A stretch of 64,000 bases of DNA from NCBI RefSeq assembly GCF_001192795.1, contig NZ_DF968180.1, positions 532,578 through 596,577 on the forward strand, given 5' to 3'. This document shows positions 17,094-25,392 of this stretch, piece by piece; position 1 is the stretch's first letter; every line of letters begins with the position of its first letter. The notes under the pieces were generated by a model, which worked only from the letters and a program-made list of their open reading frames with translations, had not been told where the DNA came from and searched no databases. Made by a program: the position numbers and the translations under genes. The stretch comes from Flexilinea flocculi (GTDB lineage Bacteria > Chloroflexota > Anaerolineae > Anaerolineales > Anaerolineaceae).

Positions 17094-17858
17094 ATGCTTT
17101 TAGCTGAAAGACAGGAGAGAATCATCCGATTGGTAAAAGCCAATGGATTTATGTCAGTATTGGATTTATGCGAACAACTGGGAGCGTCCAGCGCAACGAT
17201 TCGGAGAGATATTAACATGCTTTCTGATAACGGTTTATTGTTAAAAACGCATGGAGGCGCAATGGATGCCATGCGGGGGGCGCTTATGGATTTACCGGTA
17301 AATTTACGCCGATCGATGAATACTGAAGAAAAAATCCGTATAGCTGCAGAAGCAGTCTTGCGTATCAAAGAGGGGGACTCAATTTTTCTGGATTCAGGGA
17401 CGACAACCTTTGAGATTGCCAGGAAACTGCAGACTTTTTCAAGGTTAACGGTTCTGACCCATGATTTATCCGTCGCATTGGATATTTCGCGGAATACTTC
17501 CAATAACGTTATTGTGATGGGCGGTGGTCTAAAAGCGGATACGATTACTTGTTCCGGAATATTCACGGAAAGAATGATCAGTGACATTCATGTGAACAAG
17601 GCATTTATCGCTGTTGACGCTGTCAGTGTTGTTCATGGTTGTATGTGTTTTGCAGTTGATGAAGTTGCGATCAAACGGCAGATGATGAATAATGCGATGG
17701 AACGTATTCTGGTCTGCGATCACACGAAATTTGAAAACATGGCATTTGTCAATATTTGCCAGGTAAAAGATTTTAATCAGATCATCACGGATTCCGGTCT
17801 GGATGAGAAGCTCAGGCGTGAAATCCTCGAAGTAAATCCGAATTTATTGTGTGTCTAA
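17094..17858 (+). CDS. DeoR/GlpR-family transcriptional regulator
   Basis: The 254-residue protein has an N-terminal winged HTH (ERQERIIRLVKANGFMSVLDLCEQLGASSATIRRDINMLSDNG in family order) and a C-terminal DeoR sensor domain with the phosphosugar-binding DSGTTTFEIA loop near 98 and VIVMGGGL near 145. Such regulators usually repress sugar genes and release DNA on binding a phosphorylated intermediate. It faces away from the esterase and converges on the HAD/Gfo genes, with a shared terminator between. Its likely targets are the sugar genes at 18-33 kb. Confidence 0.9.
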   Translation: MLLAERQERIIRLVKANGFMSVLDLCEQLGASSATIRRDINMLSDNGLLLKTHGGAMDAMRGALMDLPVNLRRSMNTEEKIRIAAEAVLRIKEGDSIFLDSGTTTFEIARKLQTFSRLTVLTHDLSVALDISRNTSNNVIVMGGGLKADTITCSGIFTERMISDIHVNKAFIAVDAVSVVHGCMCFAVDEVAIKRQMMNNAMERILVCDHTKFENMAFVNICQVKDFNQIITDSGLDEKLRREILEVNPNLLCV

Positions 17859-17860
17859 TT

Positions 17861-17904
17861 TAAGCAGGAATCGAACCGTAGAAGTACGGTTCGATTCCTG
17901 CTTA
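17861..17904. terminator. Bidirectional terminator between DeoR and HAD genes
   Basis: A 20-bp perfect inverted repeat (arms 17861-17880 and 17885-17904) has a GAAG loop and lies between two convergent genes. It overlaps the stop codon of the minus-strand HAD gene. Confidence 0.85.
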
Positions 17905-18708
17905 AATCTGCCCTTCCATGATTTTTTTTGAATGGGAAAGCGCTTCTGCGATTCCCCCTTGAAGCACACCGGGAACGATCATGCTGACGCTTTTTTTAAC
18001 TTCATCCAGCGCATTTTGTGGAGCATAAGAAAATCCTGCCAGTTTCAACATCGGCATGTCAGTCATTCCATCGCCTGCAGCATGAAAATCAGATAAGGGG
18101 ATGCCGCATAATTCCGAAAGCCTGCGGATCGCCTCAGCTTTTCCGGCGCCTTTTGGAACAATATCCACAAAATATTTACTCGAAAAAGCAAAAATTGCGT
18201 GTTTTTCAGAGAAGAAGATCCGGCATGCTGAAAGATCCTCTCTGCTGTCACCGCACATGACAATTTTTAAAATATGACCGCGGATACTTGCGATATTTTC
18301 GATCGGTCCTTCATTCTCGATCGCAATCCCTCTCAAATTCAATCGATTGTTGCGGCGTATGACGTAAATATGATCTTCGGTAAGTACCTGAATGCTGATA
18401 TCCGGAAACTTTTCATAAACAATTCGAATAGGCTCTAAAATTTCGTCATGATGAAACGACTGCATCCAAAGATAATGGTTTTCTTTGAAATCGTACAAAG
18501 CTGCTCCCCCATAAACAATACAAGGCAGGTTCGGATTTAATTCTTGGGCAATGGATTGTGTTGCAATGAGGGATCTGCCTGTGCAAAGCGAAAATAATCC
18601 GCCTGCTGATTGGAAATCTTTTACTGCCTGCCGGATTGAAGGAGGGAGAGAAATATCTCTTGTAACCAAAGTCCCGTCAATATCAGAAAGGAAGACAATT
18701 TTTTTCAC
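17902..18708 (-). CDS. HAD-superfamily sugar-phosphatase, Cof type
   Basis: The protein is about 268 residues. Motif I is LSDIDGTLVT (Asp nucleophile near 9), motif II lies in FSLCTGRS, and motif IV is AAGDGMTDMPML; a C2-type cap lies between. Cof-like HADs dephosphorylate sugar phosphates and related metabolites. The start is taken as GTG 18708, 5 bp beyond the stop of the upstream oxidoreductase gene with an AGGTAA site, giving coupled translation. A longer frame into the upstream gene is unlikely. Confidence 0.87.
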   Translation of the reverse strand: MKKIVFLSDIDGTLVTRDISLPPSIRQAVKDFQSAGGLFSLCTGRSLIATQSIAQELNPNLPCIVYGGAALYDFKENHYLWMQSFHHDEILEPIRIVYEKFPDISIQVLTEDHIYVIRRNNRLNLRGIAIENEGPIENIASIRGHILKIVMCGDSREDLSACRIFFSEKHAIFAFSSKYFVDIVPKGAGKAEAIRRLSELCGIPLSDFHAAGDGMTDMPMLKLAGFSYAPQNALDEVKKSVSMIVPGVLQGGIAEALSHSKKIMEGQI

Positions 18709-18712
18709 AAAG

Positions 18713-19732
18713 TTACCTGAGTCGAATGATGGAGTTGGTATCAGCTGAGCGGCGTATGGCATCGATGGTTCTGATCACTTCAACACTCTGATCCAATGTG
18801 ACAATATCCGGTTGAACACCACGGTCTACACAATCCAAAAAGTAAGCAAGCTGTTTTGTGTAAGCATCATATTGCTCGACGTTGATAATTTCCGGCGTTT
18901 TTCCGTCTCGGAACAGCTTTAAGACGGCAATGGCGCCATTTCTTTGATTAATATCATAACCGGCGCTATAGATATATTCAGCAGTTGCTTTGCTTCCCAT
19001 AATTTTTGCAGTCATTGTGAACGGATAACCGGTTTTCATCGTAAAGGAAGTTTCAGCAACACCTTTTGCTCCGCCTGAATAAATTAAAGATGCAAATACA
19101 TTATTGTAGCAGTTCGTATCGCTTTTCGTGGCGACCGTATAAACGCTCTCTGCCGGTCCATAAAGATAGTTCATAAAATCAATGTCATGAACCAGCATAT
19201 CATACATAGCCCCACCGCCGGTCACGGGATCAAAAAGCCAGTCATTCCCCCATTTTTGAGGTTCGGAACAACGCGAAAAATAGCTCATATATATATCTCC
19301 GAATTCGCCATTTTTCATCATCTCTTTGATCTCCCGATAGCCAGTCCAGAAGCGTACAACTTGTGCCGTCATATAGATGATCCCAGTTTTTTGAACGACA
19401 GAACGGATTCGTTCGGCTTTTTCAACAGTCATTTCAAGTGGTTTTTCACACAAAGTGGCTTTTCCATATTCAGCACACAGACTGACATAATCCGAATGAA
19501 TATACGTCGGCAGCGAAAGAATGCAGACATCGATTTCCGGTACTTTTTCCAGCATTTCTTTGGCATCGGTAAAGCAGGGGCAATTTACTTTTTGAGCAGC
19601 AGCCTGTGCTTTTTCGTGGATAATATCCGTGATTGCCACGCATTTTGCGTTTGGAAGATTATTGATTGCTGCAATATGGCTTTTAGAAATCATCCCGGCA
19701 CCAATGATCGCGACAGCATAAGTTTTCATCAT
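18713..19732 (-). CDS. Gfo/Idh/MocA-family NAD(P)-dependent oxidoreductase
   Basis: The protein is about 339 residues. The N-terminal Rossmann fold has VAIIGAGMISKSHIAAI and the family CEKPLEM motif (Lys near 98); the C-terminal alpha/beta domain has GGGAMYDMLVHDIDFMNYLYG, where Asp/His form the active site. These enzymes oxidise or epimerise sugars and inositols. ATG 19732 follows GGAG; a TTG codon just before is not needed. It is in one minus-strand unit with the HAD phosphatase. Confidence 0.9.
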   Translation of the reverse strand: MMKTYAVAIIGAGMISKSHIAAINNLPNAKCVAITDIIHEKAQAAAQKVNCPCFTDAKEMLEKVPEIDVCILSLPTYIHSDYVSLCAEYGKATLCEKPLEMTVEKAERIRSVVQKTGIIYMTAQVVRFWTGYREIKEMMKNGEFGDIYMSYFSRCSEPQKWGNDWLFDPVTGGGAMYDMLVHDIDFMNYLYGPAESVYTVATKSDTNCYNNVFASLIYSGGAKGVAETSFTMKTGYPFTMTAKIMGSKATAEYIYSAGYDINQRNGAIAVLKLFRDGKTPEIINVEQYDAYTKQLAYFLDCVDRGVQPDIVTLDQSVEVIRTIDAIRRSADTNSIIRLR

Positions 19733-19782
19733 CAATTCTCCTTCAGAAAGACAGATACATTAAAACCCCCTCAGGCAACAAT

Positions 19783-19906
19783 GCAATAATTCGATATATG
19801 GAAAGTCCTGCTGCGAAAAGAAAACCATCTTGTTGTTGTGTTGTTTTTATGCGAAGTGCAAAAACAACACAACAATTTATGATCCTTGCCAAATTTCGAA
19901 TCGTTG
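19783..19906. repeat. Box-hairpin repeat, copy 7 (complete)
   Basis: Boxes GCAATAATTCGATATATGG and AAATTTCGAATCGTTG flank inner arms 19833-19848 and 19860-19875, which are complementary over 16 bp. The apex reads ATGCGAAGTGC. It separates two minus-strand genes. Confidence 0.85.
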
Positions 19907-19934
19907 ACAGGAGGGGGAGGGATTCATTACCAAG

Positions 19935-20738
19935 CTAGCGAATTGAGCGTACTTTATCCATGAATTCTTTTACACGGTCAAGATCTGTGTGATTCTCAAA
20001 AATTCCGTCTTTTTTAAATGTGGTACCAACGACGGCGCCGTCGGCTATTGAAAGTATTTTTTCGATTGTGGTAACTTTGCAGCCGGTGTTGGCAAAAACT
20101 GCTGTATCCGGAATTGCTTCTTTAACGCTGGCAAGTACGTTTGTATCTGTTGATGCACCGGCAGTGATGCCTGAAACGCAAATAACATCCGGACGGTTGT
20201 TGAATACCGTTGTCTTTGCGATTTCCACAATATCCCGATCCGCAAGATATTTTGCCGCTTCAGGGACAATATTAAAGAACATTTTCAGATCCTTCAGTCC
20301 CAGTCGCATTTTGTGGCGCATAATTTCTCCGGTATTGGTGTCCCAAAGGCCGAAATCGCTGGCGTAGACGCCACTCATGATCTCACGGATAAAAAGCGCT
20401 CCGGTTGCAGCTGCCAGGTCAATCGATGCATAGGGATCCCAAAGAACGTTGACGCCAAATGGAATTTTGATTTCACTTTTAATTTCACCAATAATCCGCG
20501 CCATTGCAGCCGTTGTCTCAGGCTTAACTTTACGCAGATAGGGAAGGCTGAATTCATTTGAGAACATCACTGCGTCCACACCGCCTTCCTGCAGAGCGAG
20601 AAACTCAGTCCGAGCCATATCGACTACTTTTTGCATTCCTCCGTCTGCGTCATAGTATGGATCTCCCGGTAAAGCGCGGAAATGACACATCGCTACAATA
20701 GGTTTTTGGGTTTTAAATAGCTGCTGAATCCATTGCAT
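19935..20738 (-). CDS. BtpA/SgcQ-family protein
   Basis: The 267-residue TIM-barrel protein has the family features PIVAMCHFRALPGDP near the N-terminus, DAVMFSNEFSLPYL, GVNVLWDP and a C-terminal phosphate-binding-like loop (FANTGCK ... ADGAVVGTTFKKDG). SgcQ lies in a sugar-catabolism operon of E. coli, whereas BtpA affects photosystem I assembly in cyanobacteria. Here the sugar context favours a role on a sugar or sugar-phosphate, but the reaction is unknown. It is divergent from the NMT1-type binding protein gene. Confidence 0.85.
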   Translation of the reverse strand: MQWIQQLFKTQKPIVAMCHFRALPGDPYYDADGGMQKVVDMARTEFLALQEGGVDAVMFSNEFSLPYLRKVKPETTAAMARIIGEIKSEIKIPFGVNVLWDPYASIDLAAATGALFIREIMSGVYASDFGLWDTNTGEIMRHKMRLGLKDLKMFFNIVPEAAKYLADRDIVEIAKTTVFNNRPDVICVSGITAGASTDTNVLASVKEAIPDTAVFANTGCKVTTIEKILSIADGAVVGTTFKKDGIFENHTDLDRVKEFMDKVRSIR

Positions 20739-21180
20739 AGTAAATAAATCCTCTTATGGTTAATGTATAGATAGACTTGCTGAAAATTGGTTTTGATGAC
20801 GAGAGAAACACTTCCCTTGTTTTTGTACTTCTGATCATTTTAAAAAAATAAAATGATCATCTATTCATATTATAAATTGAGTTTATCATTAAACAAGGCT
20901 TGTGTCAAAGTGAAGCCTTTAAAAATCAATCAATAATATCCAAAAGTTTGAAAAAAATTATCAAATATAACCGAAAAGTAAAAATACTTACTTTTCGTGA
21001 AAAAAAATGAAATCACAATGTTTCAAATTTTTGAAAAATTGATCAAAAAATCTTGACGTCATCGAAAAAACGATTTATGATAAAAAACATCACAAAGAAT
21101 TCATACGATTGTATGAACAAACAAGATTGGCAGTACCTTTACTGTCTGATCTTAAAATAATGACAAAAGGAGAAAATGAT
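20739..21180. promoter_or_regulatory. Divergent control region with three perfect inverted repeats
   Basis: AT-rich DNA between the BtpA-like gene and the binding-protein gene holds three perfect inverted repeats. TGATCATTTTA / TAAAATGATCA spans 20832-20859 with a 6-nt spacer. CGAAAAGTAA / TTACTTTTCG spans 20972-20997 with a 6-nt spacer. TTCATAC / GTATGAA spans 21100-21117 with a 4-nt spacer. They are good operator candidates for a sugar regulator such as the DeoR protein at 17094. None is followed by a clear T run, which argues against simple terminators. Confidence 0.55.
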
Positions 21181-22281
21181 ATGAAGAGGTCTTTATTATT
21201 AACCATTGTTGTACTGTTGGTTCTCAGTGTGTTCAGCAGCGTAGCTGCAGAGGGCGAACTGAGAGAAATCACTTATGTTCTGCCACGTACCGCTGAAGTT
21301 CTTGAAGATACTCCTTTCTGGGTTGCCCAGAATCTTGGTTATCTTGCTGAAGAAGGCTTGACACTCAAGATGGAACAGGCATTTGGTACTACCGACCTGA
21401 AAATGGTAGCAACCGGCCAAGCTGATTTCGCTGCTCCCGGACCATCCTTCATACTGGCTGGAATTGAAGAAGGTCTCCCCATTAAAGTCGTATCTGCGTA
21501 TGATGCAATCAATATTTGGGGTATGTGTGTTCTGAACAACAGCAAGGTTCAGACATGGGATGATATGAAAGGCGCAGTTGAAAAATACGGCAAAAAATTA
21601 ACCGTAGCGCTGGGTGATGCTTCCTGGGAAATGCTTGTTACACCAACTCTGGTTGCCGCAGGTGTCGATCCTGTGAAGGATATCGAATGGGTTGTTGCCG
21701 GTGAAAACCGCTATATCCAGGTTGCTGAAGGAAAACTGGATATGTTGTTCACATGGCCAGGAGAAGCATGGCAATTGATCGGACAGGGTTATGATTTCAA
21801 ATATATCGACGGTGATGACGTATTGAAGACCAATTCAAACTCAATCATCACCAATCTGGATCTGATTAAAAATGAACCGGAAGTAGTACAGGGTTTCGTC
21901 ACTGCTTTAGCGAAGAGTATCTATTTTGTCAAATACAATCCTGAAGCTGCCGCTGCCGTTTCCTGCAATCAATGGCCGAATATCGATGTAACGTGGAAAG
22001 CTGCTCTGTATGTTCAACAAGGACGCGCCTATCAAATGTTTGGCGCCCCAGGCGGACCGGATGAGCAAAAGCTTCTGGATAACATTGGATTCAGCTGGGA
22101 AGATAAATGGATGCTGAATGTGAAAGTTGCCAAGGAATCCGGTGTAATTAAGACAGATCTGACAGCTGACCAAATCTTCACAAACGAGTTCTTCGATAAT
22201 ACATGGGATCGTGCCAAGGTTGAAGCTGACGCTGATTCTTATGATGTTGCTTCTGCAAAAGCAAGATATAAAGCAGAATAA
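21181..22281 (+). CDS. ABC transporter substrate-binding protein, NMT1/SsuA type
   Basis: The 366-residue secreted protein has a signal peptide (about 1-22, ending VAA-E) without a lipobox Cys. The body has the NMT1/SsuA pattern: TPFWVAQNLGYLAEEGL, KMVATGQADFA, VVSAYDAIN, MLFTWPGEAWQLIGQGYDF, ending in a helical segment. The start at 21181 is set by AAAGGAG 10 nt upstream; an in-frame ATG at 21109 has none. The transporter genes at 28.9-32.1 kb have matching SsuB/SsuC types. This class carries nitrate, sulfonates, taurine, thiamine precursors and others. The ligand is unknown. Confidence 0.85.
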   Translation: MKRSLLLTIVVLLVLSVFSSVAAEGELREITYVLPRTAEVLEDTPFWVAQNLGYLAEEGLTLKMEQAFGTTDLKMVATGQADFAAPGPSFILAGIEEGLPIKVVSAYDAINIWGMCVLNNSKVQTWDDMKGAVEKYGKKLTVALGDASWEMLVTPTLVAAGVDPVKDIEWVVAGENRYIQVAEGKLDMLFTWPGEAWQLIGQGYDFKYIDGDDVLKTNSNSIITNLDLIKNEPEVVQGFVTALAKSIYFVKYNPEAAAAVSCNQWPNIDVTWKAALYVQQGRAYQMFGAPGGPDEQKLLDNIGFSWEDKWMLNVKVAKESGVIKTDLTADQIFTNEFFDNTWDRAKVEADADSYDVASAKARYKAE

Positions 22282-22299
22282 GGAATTCAACTTGATTTG

Positions 22300-22332
22300 A
22301 AATTCCCGGGAGATTTATTCTTCCGGGAATTT
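22300..22332 (+). terminator. Hairpin after the binding-protein gene
   Basis: A 10-bp perfect stem AAATTCCCGG / CCGGGAATTT has a 13-nt loop and is followed by AAATTAAT. Without a T run it is more likely an attenuating or mRNA-protecting hairpin that keeps binding-protein message above downstream genes. Confidence 0.5.
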
Positions 22333-22343
22333 AAATTAATAGA

Positions 22344-23531
22344 ATGCTTTCAAGAATGAAAAAACTTTTCTTAATCTTACTCATTGTATTATTTTTTCCC
22401 CCCTTATTGACGGTTAAAGCCGAAACTACACAAACGCAAGAATCAGAGAATAGTATAGCTGCATTGGTTGACGGGAAGCCAATTTTTTGGAGTCAGGTTG
22501 AAGCTCAAATGACAACGCTGAATATGATGTATCAAAATTTAAGCGGCAGCCTGAGTGATGAAGAAATTGCAGAAAAAAAATTAAAGGCAAAATCTGAAAT
22601 TTTAGACAAACTCATTGAACAACTTGTTGTTCAAAACAAACTTGCTTCTCTTGGGTTCATCGTTACCGATGAGATCAAGACACAAGCTGAGGAAAGTTAT
22701 CAATCGACCGTCAAGGTCATTGAAGATTATGTAAAAAAATCTTATCCGGATATCAGCAAGGAAGATTTGGAGGAAACTGCACAGTGGATTCTAAGCAATC
22801 AAGGGCTATCCAAAGAATCGATTGTGGAAAGTGCAATCCAAAATGCATTATTTGACGCTTATAAGAAGCAGATTGAAGATGAAACGGATCGAATGGATGA
22901 ATCTGCTGTAAAGGCATATTACAATTCGTTATATTCCGAACAAAAAGAATCTTTTTCCAACGATATCAATCTTTATGAACAAGCACTTCTTTCAGGAAAA
23001 CCGGTTATTTTTCGTCCGGTTGAAACCCGAGTTATAAAACAACTCTCTATACCGTTTGATGATGATGTCATCGATTTGATCAATCAGCTCAATGCATACG
23101 GCTCAAAGGATGAAGCCGAAAAAATGCGGATGGATCAATATGATCGAATATCCGCGAAATTGAATCAAACAATGGATCGACTGAAATCCGGAGAATCTTT
23201 TGATGCATTAATCGAAGAGTTCTCAGAAGGCAGCGACGCTGTCAATTATGTATCAGAACAATCGACTCGATTTTCGGAAGAATTTAAAAACGCTGCTATG
23301 TCGATTGAAACATTGGGACAGTTTTCCGAACCGATCAAGACAGCGTATGGGTATCTTATTTTATGTTGGGATGCAACGCTTGAAGCTGCCGATCCGGTGG
23401 CATTTGAAGATGTTAGAGCAGACCTGGAAAGTCTTTTATCGGAATTCAATTGCAACAGAGCTATTGCCGATCAGAAAATGCAGTGGTTGAAAGAAGCGAA
23501 TATCGAAATCTTTGAAGACGGGCTAAAATAG
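22344..23531 (+). CDS. Secreted SurA/PrsA-like peptidyl-prolyl isomerase
   Basis: The protein is about 395 residues with a signal peptide (hydrophobic 8-22, VKA-E cleavage). Residues 35-190 are a SurA_N-like helical chaperone domain (ALVDGKPIFWSQVEAQM, SEILDKLIEQLVVQNKL). Residues 235-365 form a rotamase/parvulin-like domain (IKQLSIPF, RLKSGESFDALIEEFS, LGQFSEPIKTAYGYLILCWD). Such proteins assist folding of exported proteins outside the membrane. It follows the binding-protein gene directly, so it may help that protein fold. A second ATG at 22356 is possible. Confidence 0.8.
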   Translation: MLSRMKKLFLILLIVLFFPPLLTVKAETTQTQESENSIAALVDGKPIFWSQVEAQMTTLNMMYQNLSGSLSDEEIAEKKLKAKSEILDKLIEQLVVQNKLASLGFIVTDEIKTQAEESYQSTVKVIEDYVKKSYPDISKEDLEETAQWILSNQGLSKESIVESAIQNALFDAYKKQIEDETDRMDESAVKAYYNSLYSEQKESFSNDINLYEQALLSGKPVIFRPVETRVIKQLSIPFDDDVIDLINQLNAYGSKDEAEKMRMDQYDRISAKLNQTMDRLKSGESFDALIEEFSEGSDAVNYVSEQSTRFSEEFKNAAMSIETLGQFSEPIKTAYGYLILCWDATLEAADPVAFEDVRADLESLLSEFNCNRAIADQKMQWLKEANIEIFEDGLK

Positions 23532-23542
23532 AGGTAGACAAA

Positions 23543-24187
23543 ATGAACCTTTTTGCAGTTTTATTCGATTTTGACGGTACACTCTTTTTTGGCACAACCG
23601 ATATCAATTATTACGTGATTAATAAAGCGCTCACGGAGATGGGTCTTCCATCCATAACCCGTGAAATCGCAAATTCTACTGTGGGGGACAAGCTGATTGA
23701 TGTCTCCAAAAAGCTGTTACATACGGAGAATGAAGCTGCTGCTCGGGATTTTATGCGGCGTCTGATCTGTTATACACCAGAAGCAATCGAAACAATTGCA
23801 GTGATTGAACCAGATTGCATCCATATGCTGGAAACATTAAACCGCCATGCCCCGCTGGCAATCTGCTCCAATGCAGAAAAAGAGTACCTCGATTTGCTGC
23901 TTAAAAAATTTAATCTCGAGCAATATTTTCAATTTATTTGGCACAGAAAAAATGGATTTGATAAAAAGATGGCAGTTTTGGAGTTGAAATCAATTTTGAA
24001 AGCCGAAAAAACGATAATGGTTGGTGATCGGGCTGAAGATATTTCAGCGGGGAAAGCAAACCAGTGCATTACGGTTGCGATTCAAAATGATTTTGGAGCA
24101 AGAGATGCTCTCGGCGCTGACTTCAACGTTCGGAACCATCTTGAGATGGAATCGATTATTATGCAAATTTTGCATGAGAAGAGGTAA
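23543..24187 (+). CDS. HAD-superfamily hydrolase (phosphoglycolate-phosphatase-like)
   Basis: The 214-residue protein has LFDFDGTLFFG (motif I), a helical cap (about 15-85), ICSNAEKEY (motif II), Lys near 144, and VGDRAEDISAGKA (motif IV). The motifs are intact, so it should be an active phosphatase or phosphoglucomutase-type enzyme on a small metabolite. GAGG precedes the ATG. It is 12 bp after the foldase gene and 5 bp before the M42 peptidase, within one unit. Confidence 0.85.
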   Translation: MNLFAVLFDFDGTLFFGTTDINYYVINKALTEMGLPSITREIANSTVGDKLIDVSKKLLHTENEAAARDFMRRLICYTPEAIETIAVIEPDCIHMLETLNRHAPLAICSNAEKEYLDLLLKKFNLEQYFQFIWHRKNGFDKKMAVLELKSILKAEKTIMVGDRAEDISAGKANQCITVAIQNDFGARDALGADFNVRNHLEMESIIMQILHEKR

Positions 24188-24191
24188 AAAC

Positions 24192-25280
24192 ATGATTATA
24201 AAAGATATTTTGCGTGAATTTATGCTAACGCCCGCGCCGAGCGGATACGAGAAAGAAATGGCGTATCTGTTGAAAGGATACTTTTCGAAATTTTGCGATG
24301 AAGTGCGCATCGATCGAATAGGAAATTGCATTGGGAAAATCAACGGAACCAATCCAGATCTGCCAAAAGCTATGGTTTTTGGACATATGGATCAGCTCGG
24401 TTTTATCGTCCGGAAAATTGAAAAGGACGGTTATATACAGGTCGATCGGCTTGGCGGAATCCCTGAAAAAGTTCTCCCGGGTTTAAATTTAATGATACGG
24501 AGTGAGGATGGCAGTTGGCATCCTGGAATTTTTGGTCCCAAGGCTCATCATGCAACACCGGCAGAAGAAAAGTATAAAGTGGATCTTGTTACGTCATTAT
24601 TTGTGGATATAGGAGTAAAAACAAGTGATGAAGTTCGAAAACTGGGCATTGAAATAGGCTGCCCTGCCATCTATAAACCCTCATTTACTGAATTGACGCA
24701 TTCAGTGATCTCCGGAACAGCGGTGGACAATCGCGGTGCCTGTGCGTGTTTAGTAAAAATGGCAGAATACCTCAAAGGGCAGCGTCCGCAATGTGATGTT
24801 TATCTTGTCGGAACAGTATGGGAAGAATTTAACCTGCGTGGAGCAATGATGGCAGCTCGGACTATCCATCCGGATATCGCGATTTCGTTGGATGTCTGTC
24901 TTGCTGGCGATACAAAAGATCTGAACAGCAAATTCGATGATGTGGTAGGAAATGGCGCCTGTGTTCAGCTTTACAGTTTTCATGGACGCGGTACTTTGAA
25001 TGGTACATTACCGCATGAACCGTTGTATAAACTGGCCAAAGAGAGCGCGAGGAAAACTGGTAAGAATCTTCAGCGTTTTGCTGCTCTTGGCATCTTAACC
25101 GATGCATCTTATATTCAGTTAGAAGGCAATGGCGTCGCATGCCTGGAAATGGGATTTCCTGCCCGATATACTCACACGCCCGTTGAAGTTTGCGATATGG
25201 ATGATATTGATGGCCTGGCGGTAATTTGTGCTGAGATGATGCGCAGTATCGATGATCATTTTCAAATCAGCCGGTATTAA
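24192..25280 (+). CDS. M42-family metallo-aminopeptidase
   Basis: The 362-residue protein has GHMDQLGFIV (His/Asp ligands), TAVDNRGACACLVKMAEYL (bridging Asp), VWEEFNLRGA (catalytic Glu and ligand Glu), SLDVCLAGD (Asp ligand) and YTHTPVE (His ligand). All metal ligands of the M42 glutamyl/TET aminopeptidases are therefore visible. The start at 24192 follows an AGAGG site; a longer overlapping frame is spurious. Cytosolic aminopeptidases of this family degrade short peptides, and some are annotated as endoglucanases (FrvX-like) because of sugar-operon context, as here. Confidence 0.9.
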   Translation: MIIKDILREFMLTPAPSGYEKEMAYLLKGYFSKFCDEVRIDRIGNCIGKINGTNPDLPKAMVFGHMDQLGFIVRKIEKDGYIQVDRLGGIPEKVLPGLNLMIRSEDGSWHPGIFGPKAHHATPAEEKYKVDLVTSLFVDIGVKTSDEVRKLGIEIGCPAIYKPSFTELTHSVISGTAVDNRGACACLVKMAEYLKGQRPQCDVYLVGTVWEEFNLRGAMMAARTIHPDIAISLDVCLAGDTKDLNSKFDDVVGNGACVQLYSFHGRGTLNGTLPHEPLYKLAKESARKTGKNLQRFAALGILTDASYIQLEGNGVACLEMGFPARYTHTPVEVCDMDDIDGLAVICAEMMRSIDDHFQISRY

Positions 25281-25284
25281 TTTG

Positions 25285-25361
25285 GAATTTCCATTCCATT
25301 GAAGGTATCAATTTGAGTCTTTTCCATATTTTGTCTCGATGCTTCATTGGAACGGAATTTT
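25285..25361. other. Imperfect long-arm hairpin between M42 and kinase genes
   Basis: TTCCATTCCATTGAAG and CTTCATTGGAACGGAA are inverted with two mismatches about 40 bp apart. It could be an attenuator or a decayed repeat; no T run follows. Confidence 0.3.
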
Positions 25362-25392
25362 GTTTTTGATCAAATCTTTTGGATGGTAGCTA

